Positions 1-12,711 are shown, numbered from the stretch's first letter. The stretch: DNA of 64,000 nt from Rutidosis leptorrhynchoides (GCF_046630445.1 NC_092333.1:719316001-719380000); one strand, 5' to 3'. Program-made: numbers and translations. The notes: generated by a model from the letters alone, not told the origin.

Positions 1-277
1 TCTGAATCGGGGGTCGCGACTTCCCAATGACAGAGCCAATAAAAATGTTCTATTAGTTGGAAAAGCCATTGAGGTTAAAGCATAATCGGAAAGCATTTAA
101 ACAACATACACAAACCATAACATATTTCGGCATTATAACTGCTTACATCATAGGATACACTAAAGATAACTACTCGCTAATCATGGCAACAATATCACAG
201 AACATAATGATAGAAGACATTATATAAAGATAAAGGATAGAAGTACTAGTAGATTAAACGAGTTCTGAATACAAAAG
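1..277. other. Unassigned flank at left edge
   Basis: AT-rich sequence outside the family A LTR that starts at 278. It has no convincing open frame and I match it to nothing else in the window. The five bases before the LTR edge (273-277, aaaag) do not recur at the outer side of the other family A LTR, so no target duplication can be confirmed here. Confidence 0.4.
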
Positions 278-897
278 TGAAACAACCCAACCAGTATTCC
301 ATATGATAATTTTTTTTTAAATAATACACATTTACGCGCCAATTAAATATGTAAACCATTCCACAAGTTCCATTTTAAACGTACCACAATTTAAATGTTT
401 ACAAGGCACGAAGGCCATTAATTAAGTTTAATACAAGTTCGACCCACTACAAATGATAGTTTATAATCCAAACGACACTTCGAGCATGGTTTGGGACTAA
501 ACTACCCAAAACGTTAGGCCAACTTTCAAAAGCTCCAACGAAACATCATCAAAGGACACCTAGTGCCCAACAACCCCTTTTCCCCTATCCGCACCTGCAT
601 CTAAAAAGATAAACAACGAGAGGGGTAAGCTAATTGCTTAGTGAATGCAATAATTATACATGTTCATATATAACCTACTTACTTGCAATCACTTACACAA
701 TACCGCATACAAGCTAGCAATTCGATAACCATGCAAACATCATGCATAAACTACTATCCACAATTCACGAGAAGCTAGCAACAACAATGGCATATAGTTC
801 ACAATTTAATATGCTAGATACGAAATCACACAACCATGGTTAACCAATCGTACAAGGGAACGGTACTCGTAAAAGACCGTCGGAGTTCATAACATCC

Positions 898-1197
898 ATT
901 AGTGTTACTTAAACACCGCGTAATCACTAATCCCCCGGGTGATGTCTTGAACACCGCGACTAACTCACCCACATGACAAATGTGGCATCTTGAACACCGC
1001 GACGATTCCACACGTCAATCCAAACAATGAGTGGTGCCTTGAACACCACGACATCTACTCCCATGACAATGTGGTGTCTTAAACACCGCGACAATACCAC
1101 ATGTCAATCAAACCAATGAGTAGTGTCTTGAACACCGCGACAATACTACTCGTTACTTAGAATGTGGTGTCTTAAACACCGTGACAATGCCACATTC
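898..1197. repeat. Tandem stem-loop array in family A LTR
   Basis: Seven units of about 34 nt start at 898, 937, 981, 1029, 1069, 1118 and 1160. Each has complementary arms around a near-constant core (GTGTCTTGAACACCGCGAC type). The arms differ between units but stay paired: ATTAGTG/CACTAAT, GGGTGA/TCACCC, TGTGG/CCACA, GAGTGG/CTACTC (one G-T), ATGTGGT/ACCACAT, GAGTAGT/ACTACTC and GAATGTGG/CCACATTC. Many cores also hold a short inner stem (GTGT/ACAC). The same array occurs in the other LTR at 21244-21543. Its function is unknown. Confidence 0.9.
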
Positions 1198-2084
1198 ATA
1201 CTACACAAATAAATATATTATATATGTACACGCATAATTATTCCACTCACCTTAATATAAGGGTGATGATTATGCACTTCCGAACTTCAAAGCAATGTAC
1301 CTAATACATTAAGTACACTTTCAATACACAACTAGTGGAACTAATCACATTACTTACACTTGAGCATTTAATGACCCAATTCGCATTAAATAACCCAACT
1401 ACACAAAAACCGCCCATAAATGGCCAAGACATATATTAAATCACTAAAGCTAGTGATTTAAAGTCTACTAACTTTAACTAAAGCAAACTTAGGGTAATTC
1501 ATACCCATTTCGCCCAAACTAGGTCAACATTACTCTTTTGACCCACTTTAATACTTAAACTTACAATTTTAGTCAAACATGACCCATTTACAATTTTTCC
1601 TTTAATTACAAGTGCATTAGTGACTAAAAATACTATTTCACACTTACAACCTCAAATCATAAGACTAAACCCTAGATTATAGCTATTTAGGGTTCCCTTT
1701 CATCAACATAGCCCAAATTCACCCATATTACCCCCAAATGGGTCTTACAAGTTCCAAATGAACCAAACCCTAGCATAAACCAATTAAAACTCAAACATAG
1801 AGTTAAAACTTACCAACAATATCCACTTGTAGCTAAGAACAAAGAGAACATCTTTAATTCTTACTCTAAAGATCAACTCTCAATCCTTCACTTACCAATC
1901 TCTCTTGAAATCAAATGGGTTTTTATGTTTTGAGAGAAATTGGAGAAAGAAAAGAGAAAAGGAAATGAGGAAAGTGGATAAGTGGTGGAGATTTAATGTT
2001 CCAATCAGATCTACATGTAAAAAGACGAATTTGCCCTTGAACCACTTATTTTAAAACAAAAATCCGAAACCAGTTCACCCAGTG

Positions 2085-2280
2085 GGTCGCGGCGCGACAC
2101 CAATTGTCACGGCGCGACAGTTAATGTATTTTACGAGCTGTCTTAAATCATTCCTGACTTAGATTCTAGTTATTTATCGCGGCGCGGCCTTCTACTCCGC
2201 GGCGCGACATTTAAAGGAAAACTCGACCCTTCTTATCATGCCTCCTGACTCTGATTTGAGTTCAATGTCGTGGCGCGACA
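2085..2280. repeat. GC-rich GGCGCG palindrome island in family A LTR
   Basis: Motifs resembling TCGCGGCGCGAC recur at least five times in this otherwise AT-rich LTR, near 2088, 2113, 2178, 2198 and 2270, with a further copy just after the nested insertion at 7012. The island is matched in the other LTR at 22430-22670. Several copies have decayed by single changes, for example CACGGCGCGAC and CGTGGCGCGAC. The solo family B LTR inserted exactly within one copy. Confidence 0.75.
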
Positions 2281-3791
2281 AAGGCTTCCGCTGTAGTGAC
2301 CCGTCCTAATCCATCTGGACGAAGTCTTCAACAGTTGGTCCCATTGCGAGGTTCTGACCTCTATATGCCATGAACGACTCCATGTAATATGAGCAAATGC
2401 ACAGCGGAAGATTTCTTTCATACTTGAGAATAAACATGCTTTAAAGTGTCAACCAAAAGGTTGGTGAGTTCATCAGTTTATCATAAAATAATAAAATTCT
2501 GTAATTTTGATTGACCACAAGATTTAAATGTGCATTGTACAAATGGGCCCGAATCCTATACCCAACTGTAATGTACATGCGATATCTTTTAAATACAGTA
2601 CACCTTTCTCGTGTACGAAATCATCTTTCATAAATCTTAGTAACCGTACACATATCTTATGCACAAAAATAACATACACATAACCTGTGTATAAAATCAT
2701 TCTATCGATACATATCATTCACTTTTCATTGCTTTCATAGCTTGGCTTGGTAACTGACCTTAACATATAATGCGCATAATAATATCCCCAAAACAGAACA
2801 TCTCGTCTGTATAATAATCATATAAACTTCGAAGTACTAAACACCACGCCCACTAGCCCTTCCGTCTAGTGAACATTCTGGATGGGGGTGTTAAACCCGG
2901 TAGCTACCTTTAGGATTCGCGTCAATTAGGCGTGCACTAATTCTCAAAATTAGTGATGTTCCCTAATTCTAAGGTTACCAAGCAATAATAATCAGGGAAA
3001 AAATATTCATATCAATTGTGGCAATTATCACGTCCACATAATTCAATGGTGGCAATTATCATGTCCACATAATTCATTCGAGGAATGTTTTGCTTGTGTC
3101 TATCTCATCAAACATTTATAAAAGCATTTCATGTATTCGCAGTTCAAAATGTATTTTAAAAGCATTTAATAAAGCAGTTGTAAAAGTAGCGCATGTATTC
3201 TCAGTCCCAAAAATGTAAAGAGTAAAAGGGAATAAAATGAACTCACAATACTGTATTTCATAGTAAAAATACATATGACGTCATTGAACAAGTGTGGGGT
3301 TGGCCTCGGATTCACGAACCTATATTCAACCATGTATATTAATACTTGTAATGATAATCGAACAAATATATATATTTTTAGTGATTTTACTTGTTATTTT
3401 ATATTATGTGTTTTATTAATAACTTAATTAGATATTTTTATCTTTATATAGATAATTAACCTTTATTACCAAAGTATTAATATGATTAGTTTTTATGTCA
3501 TATATATATATATATATATAGAAAATCTTCGTTTGATATATTAATATTAATAATTAATAATACTAATAATAATAATGATAAAAATAATACTAAATATGAC
3601 AATAATTATGATAATTCTAATTCTAATAATAATAATAATAATGATAATTTTAATATTAATGATAAAAATAGTACTAATAATAATAATGTTGGTAATGATA
3701 ATACTAATAATGTTTAATTATATTACTAATAATTATGATATCAATTTTATTAATAATAGTAAGTAATCTAATAATGATAAAACTAATAATA

Positions 3792-3795
<4 letters not shown>

Positions 3796-3881
<86 letters not shown>
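3796..3881. repeat. (AAT)n microsatellite
   Basis: A run of AAT trinucleotides lies inside the solo family B LTR at the same relative place as the TTA tracts at 7233 and 15304 in plus-strand copies. It produces long poly-Tyr and poly-Ile artefact frames that are not genes. Confidence 0.95.
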
Positions 3882-3882
<1 letters not shown>

Positions 3883-3910
3883 GATAAAGCTACCTTTAAA
3901 AGGAAAAGCT

Positions 3911-3985
3911 CAAAAAATTTTCCATAGTAGAGATTCGAACTCGCGACCCCTCGATAACTCAAACACTCTCTATACCATTCGTCCG
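3911..3985 (-). other. tRNA-like pol III module in solo family B LTR
   Basis: Read on the minus strand there is a box A-like ATGGTATAGAG followed about 35 nt later by box B AGTTCGAATCTC, then a T-run (ATTTTTTG) and a microsatellite. It aligns with the module at 34441-34514 (GAGTTATCG vs GGGTTAGCG, GTCGCGAGTTCGAA vs GTCGCGGGTTCAAA). It does not fold as a standard tRNA and is more like a SINE head fixed in the LTR. Confidence 0.55.
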
Positions 3986-6900
3986 TTTCCATTTTTTCTC
4001 AATTCAAGCAGGTTTATTATTTATATAACCCGTATGTCTATTAGTTCTTCTTCTTCTTAAGAAAAACCCAATTAATAAACTGCAAAATTCATCATCATCA
4101 TCGAGATTTATGATCATCATCTTAAACTTATCTCGCGTTCATATAACTATGATCATAATTAATTGATTGTCATTATCATCCAATCCTATACGTCTAATCA
4201 TCATCATCAAATCCTAATCGTTTCCATTTAAAATACGACTATAACATCCCCTCTTCATGATTCCGATTATCTTTGCATCATAATCATAATCATCGTTCAT
4301 AATCTCTTAATATTACCATCATCATTTTATTTTATTTTATAACAAAAGTGGTTGTATGCTACTGTGTGTTGGCCACAAAAATAACAAAGGGACATGCTAA
4401 AGTGATCCCACTACTTGCTAAAGTGATCCCACTACTTGCTTTAAATAAATTTCACTGGATGGTATAATTCGAATAGACAAACGATAATTAATCTTTTGGG
4501 TGTGCCGGTTTTGGTTATTGTAATTGAGCAAGGACAAGATGAGTGATGTTTTAATGGTGGTTGATGATTATGATTCAAGTGGGTTTACTAAGAAACAGGA
4601 GGAAGATATCAAGAGAGATTGAGATTATGGTATAAGGGTGGTTTGAAAACACGTTTGAAACAGAAAAAAAAAAATGAAACAATCGAAGTAGTAGTGAAAG
4701 CAATTAGGACCCAAGTGGTTTTGAAGTGGCCCAACATCTCGACCCACAAAACATAAAATATAATCGTGAATCTTTAAAGGTTTCGTTCAGTCAGTAATGT
4801 ACCATTCACTGTATCAATAACGACATCATGATACACAACCATGATCTTCATTTTAAATTATTGTTCCTTATATCTATTCCTTTATTAAATTTAAGTGGGG
4901 CTTAAATGGGTTGTAATTGTCGACCAAAGGAGATAGAAAGCAAAACGTGCCATCATGAATTCACTTTATTAAATCAAGTGGCCTAAAGGTTTAGAAGGTG
5001 TCGGTCATAAAAATATGCACTAGTAATTTAAAGCAATAACAATCACCTATATCATCAATATCCTTAACTCGCTCATTTTATTTAATTGCCATTTCTCCTT
5101 TTAAATAAGCAATTCCCCCACGTCACTTTGGATAATCAACCATTTATTCATCTAGTTCGAATTTTCTTTGAATACCAACGATAGCAGCAGCAGCAGAAAA
5201 ACTATTTCGAGTTGGTGAATTGGTGAACCAAAACAGAAAGTTGCAGTAGGGTAGCCGTAAAAAAATATTTATATATAGAAGGTGAAGGTTTAGTAAAGAG
5301 AGATAAACGGTGATGGTGATTCGAAAGAGGTGACTCGTGATAATGATAGTGGTGGTTCTCCGTGGTGATTTTGATGTATAGATAGAACACCAAGTAATAT
5401 ATGAGTTGGTGTTCGCGAGATTAATGAAGATGATGATGTTCTTATGATCAAAGAAGGCAGAAAACGAAAACAAGTAGCAAAAGACTCATGTTTGAGTTTG
5501 GCTTGGTTTTGTGGTATCTTCATCGGTTAGCATCAACAACAAAAAGAATCGATTAATAACCGAAAGATGGTGTTGCAAATTGTTGACAAATAGAAGTAGT
5601 AACAAGTTAATGAGGGTGTTTGGTTTTCTTGAGTGATATAGATTAACCGAAGTAGTGAAGGTAGCTGTTTTGGTGAATGTTCTTATGGTCATGGGTTGAT
5701 GGTTGAAGAGAGTGATGATATGTTCTCGGACGAGAAGTAAATTGTAAGTGAGTTTTCATAGTGGTTAATGGTGTTTTATATCGTTTACACATTGCAAAGT
5801 GTTTATAGAGGTTATTAATTATAATCATAACTAATGTATCTCAATTATTACTTGTTCACTAGTTTAATTAGCTCGACAATTTATTTGTTTCTGTTAGAAG
5901 AAATATTAAGAAAAATACAATCTGTTAAAGTTGATTTGGCTTAATTGTAAACAGAGAAAAAGAAAGGTTCTTGATGTCATGATTTGTACGAGTTTAGACA
6001 GGAAGATCAATCAGAAGAATAAAAAAATAAAGTGATTGTGAAGTCTAACTATTTGTACGATTTGTTTGGATTCGAATCCTATCACAGAATTGGAGATAAG
6101 AAACAATTTAGAAAAAGGGTGATGTTGAGATGAAATATATGTTTATAATTAGTATTTGTATCTATTTTTATTTATAATCGGCATTTACGTATATATATTT
6201 TCTGTAAATACTTTTATATATGTAAACTTGCTCTTCATATATATATAGGTATATATTTGTATCTGCATTATCATATATCATATATCATTATATATATATA
6301 TTTTGTATATTAATTATGTAAAGAAACAAAATAATATTAAATATATACACATTAGTATTTAGCATTAATTTTATTAATAATAATGAGACTAATAATAATA
6401 ATAATAATAACAATAGTGATAATAATATTATGATAATGTTAATATTAACAATAATAATAATAATTTTTGTATTAATAATATCAAAATGATACTAATATGA
6501 ATAAGAATCATGGTAAAGTAATGATAATAATTATTTTATATAAAAATGATATTAATGTTCATAATAATAAAAATAATAATTTTTAATGGTAAAGGTAATA
6601 ATAATACCTAATAATAATACAAGTAATAATTAAGATACAACAAGTTACATGTATCAAATTTCATATTAAAACAATAATATTAATAACACCTATGTTAATA
6701 TTATTATTAATATTAATATTAATGTTAATAATATTAATGAAAGTAACAATAATAATAACAACTTATATTATAACTTGTAATTAAGTTTGATATATTAATA
6801 TTATATTTTATATAGTATTTACTAATCTATATATACACATATTTATTTACAAACAATTGTTCGTGAATCGTCGAGAGCAGTCGAAGGATAAATGAATACA

Positions 6901-7010
6901 TGAACACAGTTCAAAGTTTTTGAGATTTCAATATTACAGACTTTGCTTATCATATCGAAATCATATAAAGGTTAAGTTTAAATTTGGTCAAAAATTTCCG
7001 GGTCGTCACA

Positions 7011-7170
7011 TTCGCGGCGCGGCAATGGCCTTCAACTGGCCCATTCGACAACTTACACAACTTAACGACTTATTCCACTTGTATACCTTGTTCACACTTC
7101 CTATGCACGTCTAAACTTCATATTTAGGTCTCACATAACTTATCACCATTAAAACTCATGTACAAACTCA
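7011..7170 (-). mobile_element. Family A LTR, part 2 (after nested solo LTR)
   Basis: The family A LTR resumes at a GGCGCGG motif and matches 22664-22812 (common stretch caatggccttcaactggccc). It stops abruptly at 7168-7171, where the sequence switches to family B LTR. The A' solo LTR end (GGGTCTTACA) aligns to 7127-7135 (GGTCTCACA), which suggests the true LTR edge is at 7135. Yet both family A copies share a further ~35 bp beyond that point. Confidence 0.8.
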
Positions 7171-7229
7171 TTATTCTTTTTTTGAGCCTTTGAAGGTAGC
7201 CATTTATCAACTTATTATTTTTATTATTA

Positions 7230-7282
<53 letters not shown>

Positions 7283-8483
7283 ATTATTATTATTTTAACA
7301 TTAAAATTATTATTTTTAACATTATTATTATTACTCTCATTATTTGTATTACTAATATTACTACTAGCATTATTATTATTATCATTACAAAAATTATTAA
7401 TTAAATAAAATATAATTACTTCATATAAACATAACAAAATTCATATTTTATTATTTAAAATATATAAAATGAATATACGAAACATATAAGTTATTGATAT
7501 AGAGATGACATAACTAATAAACTTATATATATATAAATTTATTCGATTTCAATTATGTGTGTTGATATATATAAAAATGATATAGGTTCGTGAATCCGAG
7601 GCCAACCCTATACTTGTTCAATGTCGTTCTATGTATTTTTACTACAAAATACATTAGGTGAGTTCCATTTGCCTTTTTACCCTTTATATTTTTGGGCTGA
7701 GAATACATGCGCAACTTTTATAACTGTTTTACGAAATAGACATAAGTAATCGAAACTACATTCTATGGTTGAATTATTAAACCGAATATGCCCCTTTTTA
7801 GTCTAGTAATCTAAGAATTAGGGAACAGACACCCTAATTGACGTGAATCCTAAAGATAGATCTATCGGGCCCAACAAGCCCCATCCAAAGTACCGGATGC
7901 TTTAGTACTTCGAAATTTATATCATGTCCGAAGGAGGATCCCGGAATGATGGGGATATTCTTATATGCATATTGTGAATGTTGGTTACCAGGTGTTCAAT
8001 CCATATGAATGATATTTTTGTCTCTATGCATGGGACGTATGTTTATGAGAAATGAAAATATGAAATTTTGTGGTCTATTAAAAATTATAAAATGATTATT
8101 TGTGTTAAACTAATGAACTCACCAACCTTTTGGTTGACACTTGAAAGCATGTTTATTCTCAGGTACGAAAGAAATCTTCCGCTGTGCATTTGCTCATTTT
8201 AGAAATATTACTTGGAGTCATTCATGGCATATTTCAAAAGACGTTGCATTCGAGTCGTTGAGTTCATCAAGATTATTATTAAGTCAATTATGGTTGGATA
8301 TATTATGAAATGGTTTGTATGCCGTCAACTTTCATTGTAAAGTAAGATTGCCTTTTAAAATTGAATGCAATGTTTGTAAAATGTATCATATAGAGGTCAT
8401 GTACCTCGCGATGTAATCAACTGTTGTGAATCGTTTATAATCGATATGGACTTCATCCGGATGGATTAGGACGGGTCTTCACA
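7168..8483 (+). mobile_element. Truncated 5' LTR of family B element
   Basis: It matches 15263-16650 of the 3' LTR with few substitutions, but the first ~2.5 kb are missing. It ends GGGTCTTCACA directly before the primer binding site at 8486. The left junction with family A shares TCAT (7168-7171) with both parents, the mark of microhomology-mediated deletion. The TTA tract here is much shorter than in the 3' LTR. Confidence 0.88.
7233..7279. repeat. (TTA)n microsatellite
   Basis: TTA trinucleotide tract in the truncated 5' LTR of family B. Its 143-bp counterpart at 15304-15446 shows strong length change between the two LTRs of one element. Confidence 0.95.
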
Positions 8484-8485
8484 GT

Positions 8486-8497
8486 TGGTATCAGAGC
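8486..8497 (+). other. Primer binding site, initiator Met-tRNA
   Basis: TGGTATCAGAGC lies 2 nt after the family B LTR end. It is the usual plant retrotransposon primer site complementary to the 3' end of initiator methionine tRNA. It defines the plus orientation of this element. A near copy (TGGTATGAGAGC) occurs at about 8719-8730. Confidence 0.93.
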
Positions 8498-9246
8498 TGG
8501 TATAACCGCGTCCATGTGTGGCGGGTTAGTCGTAAAGGAGGTTCTCACAGTGTGACCTGTGATGAAGCATTGGCTCTTACTCCTTGCGATCCCTTACGAG
8601 GGTTGGCAGTAGCCGAGTGGCAGGCCCTAAAATCAGTATCTGAGGTACACTCAATGGTCACCAGGCGGTTAGCTAGGTAGGCACTGGGTGAGACGTATGG
8701 TTGTCCCCACTGTATTCACAGTTGGTATGAGAGCGGTGGTCTTAGCGAACCAGGTCTTGCATTAGTGAGTCTAACTGATAGTCGTTAGGATGCATTAGTG
8801 AGTCTGGACTTCGACCGTGTCTGCATGTCAAAAGTTTTGCTTATCGTTTTTGTCAGAAATCATCTGCTTATCATCCTTAGGAAATTACCTGCTCATTATT
8901 CTTAGTCTAGACACGTTTTACTGCATTGACTGCATGAATAGTGTATTGACAAAATTCATATCTTAGCGTATCTGTTACTGTAGACTTTATCTGACACATT
9001 TTCTTAATTTCTTCTGTAATCTACGGGATCTTCTGTACTATATTAGATATTCTATATAATTAGAATATTATCCAATAACTGAAAATCATTTCATATCGAA
9101 AATCCTCTAACTGATCATAAGAGATGGATCCTACACCTAGCTTGGATTCCATTAGTTCCGGAAGCAATTTCGAGATGCGTATTGAAGTAGACTCTTAAGT
9201 CAATGAACCCGAAGTGTCTTCACCATTTAGCTATTTTTCCTTCTGA

Positions 9247-9549
9247 ATGAGATGGGGGTGGGTCCGAGACTTACTCACTCGATGGAGAAATGAAGAAGGC
9301 GAACCCTACCGTGAACCAAACTTACCACCTAACATCGGAGAAACTAATGTACTCACCGGTGAACCCATGCGCAACACTGTTTTCACCCTTCTTGCCAAAA
9401 TATTCCGCCTCGAAGGTCGCATTACTGCAATCTCAGAAAATATTCAACCTCTACTTCCGAATACCAATCGAAGGGGAATATTAGAAGAAGTTAGGGAACT
9501 TCGAATTGATAATCAAGATCTATCGAATCAGATGAGTGGGTGGATATAA
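9247..9549 (+). pseudogene. Gag-like N-terminal remnant
   Basis: An open frame of 100 codons has a predicted amphipathic segment in its second half (LEEVRELRIDNQDLSNQM) that could form a coiled coil. The frame continues after its stop as a Ser/Ala/Pro-rich stretch with further stops (to about 9830). It sits where gag should start, about 750 bp after the primer site. No capsid core or zinc knuckle is visible, so the assignment as gag rests on position and general character. It may instead be an unrelated element-specific protein. Confidence 0.4.
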
Positions 9550-10418
9550 ATGATAGAGGGTAGGATAGAAACCCTGACAAGAATGGTGCGTGATTTACAA
9601 GCATCACAAGCACTACAAGCACTATCAACATCAGCCCCGTCACCATCAGTAGTACCGACAGCATCAGCAGCACCAGGAGCATAAACAGTACCACCATCAG
9701 CAACATCAACAGTACCACCACCATCCAGCAACAGCAACATCCGCATCTCACACCTTAAATTCACAATCTGTCCCACAAACATCAACATCATACGCACCAT
9801 AGATACCAAGGAGTACCAACAACAATAACTGATGAAGTATTGATCCATAACTTCATTAATATTCTGCGAAGAATATGTAGTTCCTAATAGTCTTAGAGAT
9901 TACTTATTCAAGCTCAAACCGAAAATCATATGAGTTTAATATAATATTAACTCATTAAATCTGTGATTACATCTGAAGAAAATATATATGTATATATGTT
10001 TTCATAAAGATTGTAATTAAAAATTCTTTTGTACAAACTGTTAAAGGTAAAAATATTTTAATGGGTAGGTAATACCCGAGGAATATTTAGATTGCACATT
10101 AATCAGTTACACGGTACATTCTGCGAGTCTGGTTTAACAATCATTTACTATCCTACATACATTCACCGATATACGAATCTGTTCACCTCAAAATAACCAT
10201 TTTCATTCAATTTCATATTTGGATTTTGACTTTTCAGAATCCATCAAGTGGCATAATGAAGAAAACATTGGACAAAATAAAATTTGTTAGAAACAAACAA
10301 ATTAACTATGAGAAATTTTGTTAAGAATCCACGCTAACAAAATCCTAGCTAACTGTCCCTAGCTAACTATTAATTCCTTATTACATTTATTTATCGCAAT
10401 TTAATTATCGCAATTTTA

Positions 10419-10502
10419 TTTATCGTCATTTAATTTCTGTTATTTACTTTACGCACTTTATTTATCGTCATTTAATTTCTGTTATTTATTTTACGCACTT
10501 TA
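10419..10502. repeat. 42-bp tandem duplication in family B interior
   Basis: Two adjacent units of 42 bp contain TTTATCGTCATTTAATTTC and end with TTACGCACTTTA; they differ at about one position. A similar AT-rich run (ATTTATCGTCATTTACTTTACGC) is found in the family E LTR near 59178-59200, so the motif is shared between element families. Confidence 0.8.
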
Positions 10503-11437
10503 AATGTCGGGACACGTATACAAGGTTTTGACATATCATATCGACGCATTTATATATATATTATTTGGAATAACCATAGACACTCTATATGCAGTAATGA
10601 TCGAGTTCTCTATACAGGGTTGAGGTTGATTCTACAATAATATATATAATTTGAGTTGTGATCGAGTCTGAGACGAATACGGGTCACGATACGTATTAAT
10701 TAATTCGGATATTATATATTAAACTATATATGAATTATTGAATTGCTAACTGTGGACTATCAACTGTGGACTACCAACAATGGACAATTAAAATAAATTA
10801 AAATATTGATTATAACATATGAAACTAAATATTTCTTCAAGTTTGCCACTTAATTTTATCTTAAACCTCATTTGAATCTTGACGATTACAATCTGCGTTC
10901 AAACCTTTCATAATTCTTGAAAACACCTCAATCGAGAGGATGAATCAACCGCACTTCGTCTACGGAAGAAAAGACTGATGCATATAGTTATGCACCTGAA
11001 AATACTCGGAACCTGAGTAAACATTTAACACATATCTGTGCTAGCTCCTTTGGCATTGTTATTATCGAAAATAACTTTGCAATCCCTTTCCAAAGTAGCC
11101 AATTTTGTCACAGCTCCAGCAAATCAGCTTCGCCTTTTCGTTCGAAACAAGTTTATTATAACCGTGACATGTATGTGTGCTCTTTTATTGTTACCCGGGA
11201 ATCTTTTATATTCTATCATATTACCAGCAGACGTACCAGCAACCTCGCTGTTACTTGGCTCAAATCTCTACGACAAATCAATATATTTATCTATTGAAGT
11301 CTTATCATGAACTCAATATATTTATATATTGAAGTCTTATCATGAACTCATCGGTATCTTGTAACGATAATTACCATACCAAGTACCGAAAGGCATCAAT
11401 CAATAATCTCTAAATTCTTTGCGATTCTACGACAACA

Positions 11438-11440
<3 letters not shown>

Positions 11441-11472
<32 letters not shown>
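11441..11472. repeat. (TA)n microsatellite
   Basis: Simple TA repeat of about 32 bp in the non-coding interior of the family B element. Confidence 0.95.
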
Positions 11473-11473
<1 letters not shown>

Positions 11474-12711
11474 CTTCCATCTCCTGGATTTACGAATTTC
11501 AATTCTGAATTTCTGAAAAGCGCTTTAGCTTATGAATCAGTTTCCTGAGTTTTGAAAAAGCTGATGAAGCAGTGAAAACTGAAGACTGCCTTAACAGTCA
11601 AAAGTTTGATGATAAAAAAATGGAGTGTTGGAAAAGCTCAAAGATTTTGATACTGAAAAATGAATTGAGCAAATCATGAAAGAGACTCTGAACAAGGACT
11701 AAACTTGTACATAAAAGAATCCTGATGATTCTGTTTCTGATAAAATCTTTAACGAATACCTTGCTCCTTAATAGCTCTAAATCATCGTGAATGAATTTAT
11801 TCATCACAATTTGATTAAGAAATTCCAAGATATCATCGTATCTTTCATTATAAATATCCTCCATATTTCTGAAGATATTTTCATAACTATTCGTATCTGA
11901 AATCATTAATCTCTTCGTGCTATCAGTGTCACATCATATAGAAACTGTTAGTTTCTATATTCTGTAAACCTTCGAGTTTAAAATATGAATGTTATTGAAG
12001 TAATGTTGGGAACTGATGCATGAGTTAGTATAATATAATGACACTTGATCAACGTGATTATATTACAGTAATTCATGCTGAGTTTCTAATGAAATGTGAT
12101 GATTCTCACTACCATCATCATGTGCCATTTACACGACTCTTGCATTCTACTCAATCTCCAAACATATTAAGAACATATCTTCTTGATAGTTCTATTTTCC
12201 AGGGTATTCTGTTAATTTGACAAATCAAAAATCGTGCCATTACCATTTCTTTCTTAGAACATTAACTATGTTCATCCAAAACTTTATACCTACAAATTCT
12301 AGACCATTATTCACTTGACTTAAAGTCGGGAAAAGAAAACAAAAGGATGGAACTCCAAAATATAATTGAAAACGAAGGGAGTAGATTTATAGTGAAATAT
12401 CTGACAGAGCAATCGAAATAGATTATCACATTTAATCAAAGAATATCCTATTTCCTTAATAACCGGAGAATCAAATCGTATTACGAAAATTTTCACTAAA
12501 CCCCTTGAATTCTGGAAATCAACCGTGACTACGTCACCGGTTAAAACGAATCTGCATTTACTCATTCCACTCTTTTGTGATAGCTTCACTCGTACGCTTC
12601 ACCTAATCGAATCGTTTTATCTATATTAATGAATAATGATAAAACTCTATTAATCAACTCTTATTTGTCATGAGAACATTTTTTTATTGTTAGCCATGAC
12701 GACCTCACTCA

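Larger units (their letters stand above)
278..2291 (-). mobile_element. Family A (Tekay-type gypsy) LTR, part 1
   Basis: This stretch matches 20621-22670 closely over its whole length, with scattered substitutions, from the shared edge TGAAACAACCCAACC to the GC-rich GGCGCG motifs. Relative to the minus-strand gag-pol it sits on the 3' side, so it is read as the 3' LTR. It is cut at 2291/2292 by a solo family B LTR and resumes at 7011. High identity between the two family A LTRs suggests a fairly recent insertion, although gag-pol already carries five stops. Confidence 0.85.
2292..7010 (-). mobile_element. Solo LTR of family B, 4.7 kb, nested in family A LTR
   Basis: On the minus strand it begins TGTGACGACCCGG at 7010 and ends GGGTCACTACA at 2292, matching the start and end of the family B LTR at 12747-16650. 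It interrupts the family A LTR between cttccgc and cggcgcgg. The flanking 5-mers tccgc (2287-2291) and ttcgc (7011-7015) form a target duplication with one mismatch. There is no internal region, so it is a solo LTR from unequal recombination. At 4,719 bp it is very long for a Ty3/gypsy LTR. The middle part (about 4000-5900) is highly diverged from the other copies. Confidence 0.88.

Noticed and set aside
898-1197. Array looked superficially like a CRISPR repeat-spacer array
   Set aside because: Units are self-complementary with no unique spacers, the sequence lies in a plant retrotransposon LTR, and there are no cas genes.
11038-11310. Hydrophobic 90-codon frame in family B interior
   Set aside because: No conserved motif, lies in AT-rich non-coding interior of the element, and no supporting copy in the window.
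12320-12589. 89-codon minus-strand frame near the 3' LTR
   Set aside because: Antisense to the element, no recognisable domain.
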